The notes beneath the pieces were generated by a model. That model worked only from the letters and a program-made list of their open reading frames with translations. It searched no databases and was not told the DNA's origin. From positions 9,955 through 32,648 of the forward strand of contig DIZR01000058.1 of the NCBI GenBank assembly GCA_002429425.1: a stretch of DNA of 22,694 nucleotides. The letters run 5' to 3'. Source of the DNA: Patescibacteria group bacterium UBA6023. GTDB lineage: Bacteria; Patescibacteriota; Minisyncoccia; Phycocordibacterales; UBA6899. The position numbers and the translations under genes were made by a program. How positions within the stretch are numbered: position 1 is the stretch's first letter; each line of letters opens with the position of its first letter. This document shows, in pieces, positions 22,214 to 22,694 of the stretch.

Positions 22214-22246
22214 AAAAAACTACCCATAATTAGGGTAGTTTTTTAT
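22214..22246 (+). terminator. Terminator of the peptidoglycan-binding protein gene
   Basis: A 12-bp stem AAAAAACTACCC/GGGTAGTTTTTT with a 7-base loop. A-run and T-run sides allow both directions. Confidence 0.88.
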
Positions 22247-22403
22247 TTATTGATTCATTATAGTGCGCAGGAAAGTCTGGTGATACTGAGGTAGTGAAAT
22301 GAGCATCGATAACGCTCATTCCGATAATATTTCTTACTAATATATTTATGCGTGTAAGTTATTTCCTTTGCGGACTATTGTAAGAAAAATTTTTTTGAAT
22401 AAA

Positions 22404-22694
22404 TTATTCCCCCTTGGTGACTGCATGAATAATATTTGGTTGTTCTAATCCGGTCACAATCATCTCACCGAGTGCACCTTTATCGATCGCACGTGGGAGT
22501 GCATGGTCAACAATCAAGAATTTCCCAGGTACTTCTGTTTTGAATTCAGTCATCATTGCGCCACCCGCTGGTACAAGTGTGGTTTGTACATTACGATGTG
22601 GCGGTGAGATGATATCGCCTTCGGGATAAAGTTTGTCCATGATGCCACCGATGATGTGGAAGTTCGAAGGGAGGAATGTTCCTACACCAAAGAA
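22404..22694 (-). CDS. nirK: NirK-type copper nitrite reductase, C-terminal fragment at window edge
   Basis: The frame is open to the window end; 96 residues plus stop are seen and the N-terminal part is outside. FHIIGGIMDKLYPEG carries the histidine that ligates type-2 copper in the second cupredoxin domain (the HxIG element), and QTTLVPAGGAMMTEFKTEVPGKFLIVDHAL is the closing cupredoxin strand pair typical of NirK, ending DKGALGEMIVTG. NirK reduces nitrite to nitric oxide. The cysteine and other type-1 copper ligands are outside the window, so activity cannot be judged. A minus-strand hairpin at 22298-22320 (AATGAGC/GCTCATT) lies about 85 bases after the stop and lacks a T run. Confidence 0.85.
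   Translation of the reverse strand, partial: FFGVGTFLPSNFHIIGGIMDKLYPEGDIISPPHRNVQTTLVPAGGAMMTEFKTEVPGKFLIVDHALPRAIDKGALGEMIVTGLEQPNIIHAVTKGE

Overview
The window looks like chromosomal DNA of a candidate-phyla-radiation bacterium, most likely Parcubacteria (Paceibacteria) in Patescibacteria. The reasons are compact genes, many small secreted or single-span proteins, ECF sigma factors followed by DUF5667-type membrane proteins, frequent leaderless starts, and standard use of TGA as a stop (so not the Gracilibacteria or Absconditabacteria code). The placement rests on family patterns I recognise; no database was searched.

Layout. 1-1421: the tail of a membrane-anchored anti-sigma-like protein overlapping a secreted helical protein. 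1561-2730: malic enzyme, convergent with a small Cys-containing unknown. 3220-4432: a Fur/Zur-type regulator, a dyad next to its promoter, and a ZIP metal transporter, together a likely zinc unit. 4471-5352: an SppA-like protease. 5443-9684: an envelope block with an Asn-rich secreted protein, a LysM protein, an M48 membrane protease and an RlpA-like protein. 9929-10360: a SET-domain methyltransferase. 10436-10510: tRNA-Asn, followed by tRNA-derived debris, one copy of a composite repeat and an AT-rich Nudix gene. 11562-13042: a DUF6624-like gene, a tiny ORF, a stand-alone promoter-structured RNA-terminator unit, and a possible nuclease whose start lies in a 42-bp palindrome next to the second copy of the repeat. 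13270-13889: a GlsB/YeaQ and YggT membrane pair. 14168-15721: an acidic unknown, a SpoIIAA/STAS-like protein and an IPT/TIG surface protein. 15895-19773: an MFS transporter, an FMN-binding protein, ApbE and a DUF475/TerC-like membrane protein. 19896-22177: an ECF sigma factor, a DUF5667-type protein and a secreted peptidoglycan-binding protein. 22404-22694: the C-terminus of a NirK-type copper nitrite reductase that runs off the window.

Working together. The Fur-family protein probably controls the ZIP transporter. SppA, M48, RlpA, LysM and the peptidoglycan-binding protein serve envelope maintenance. FMN-binding protein plus ApbE form a flavinylation pair on the extracytoplasmic redox side, possibly related to the nearby nitrite reductase (inference only). 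Two sigma/anti-sigma-type modules suggest envelope-responsive transcription.

Least explained: the small RNA unit at 12330-12460, the two-copy composite repeat (10503-10620 and 13033-13149), and the tRNA-Asn 3'-end duplications near 10676-10729.
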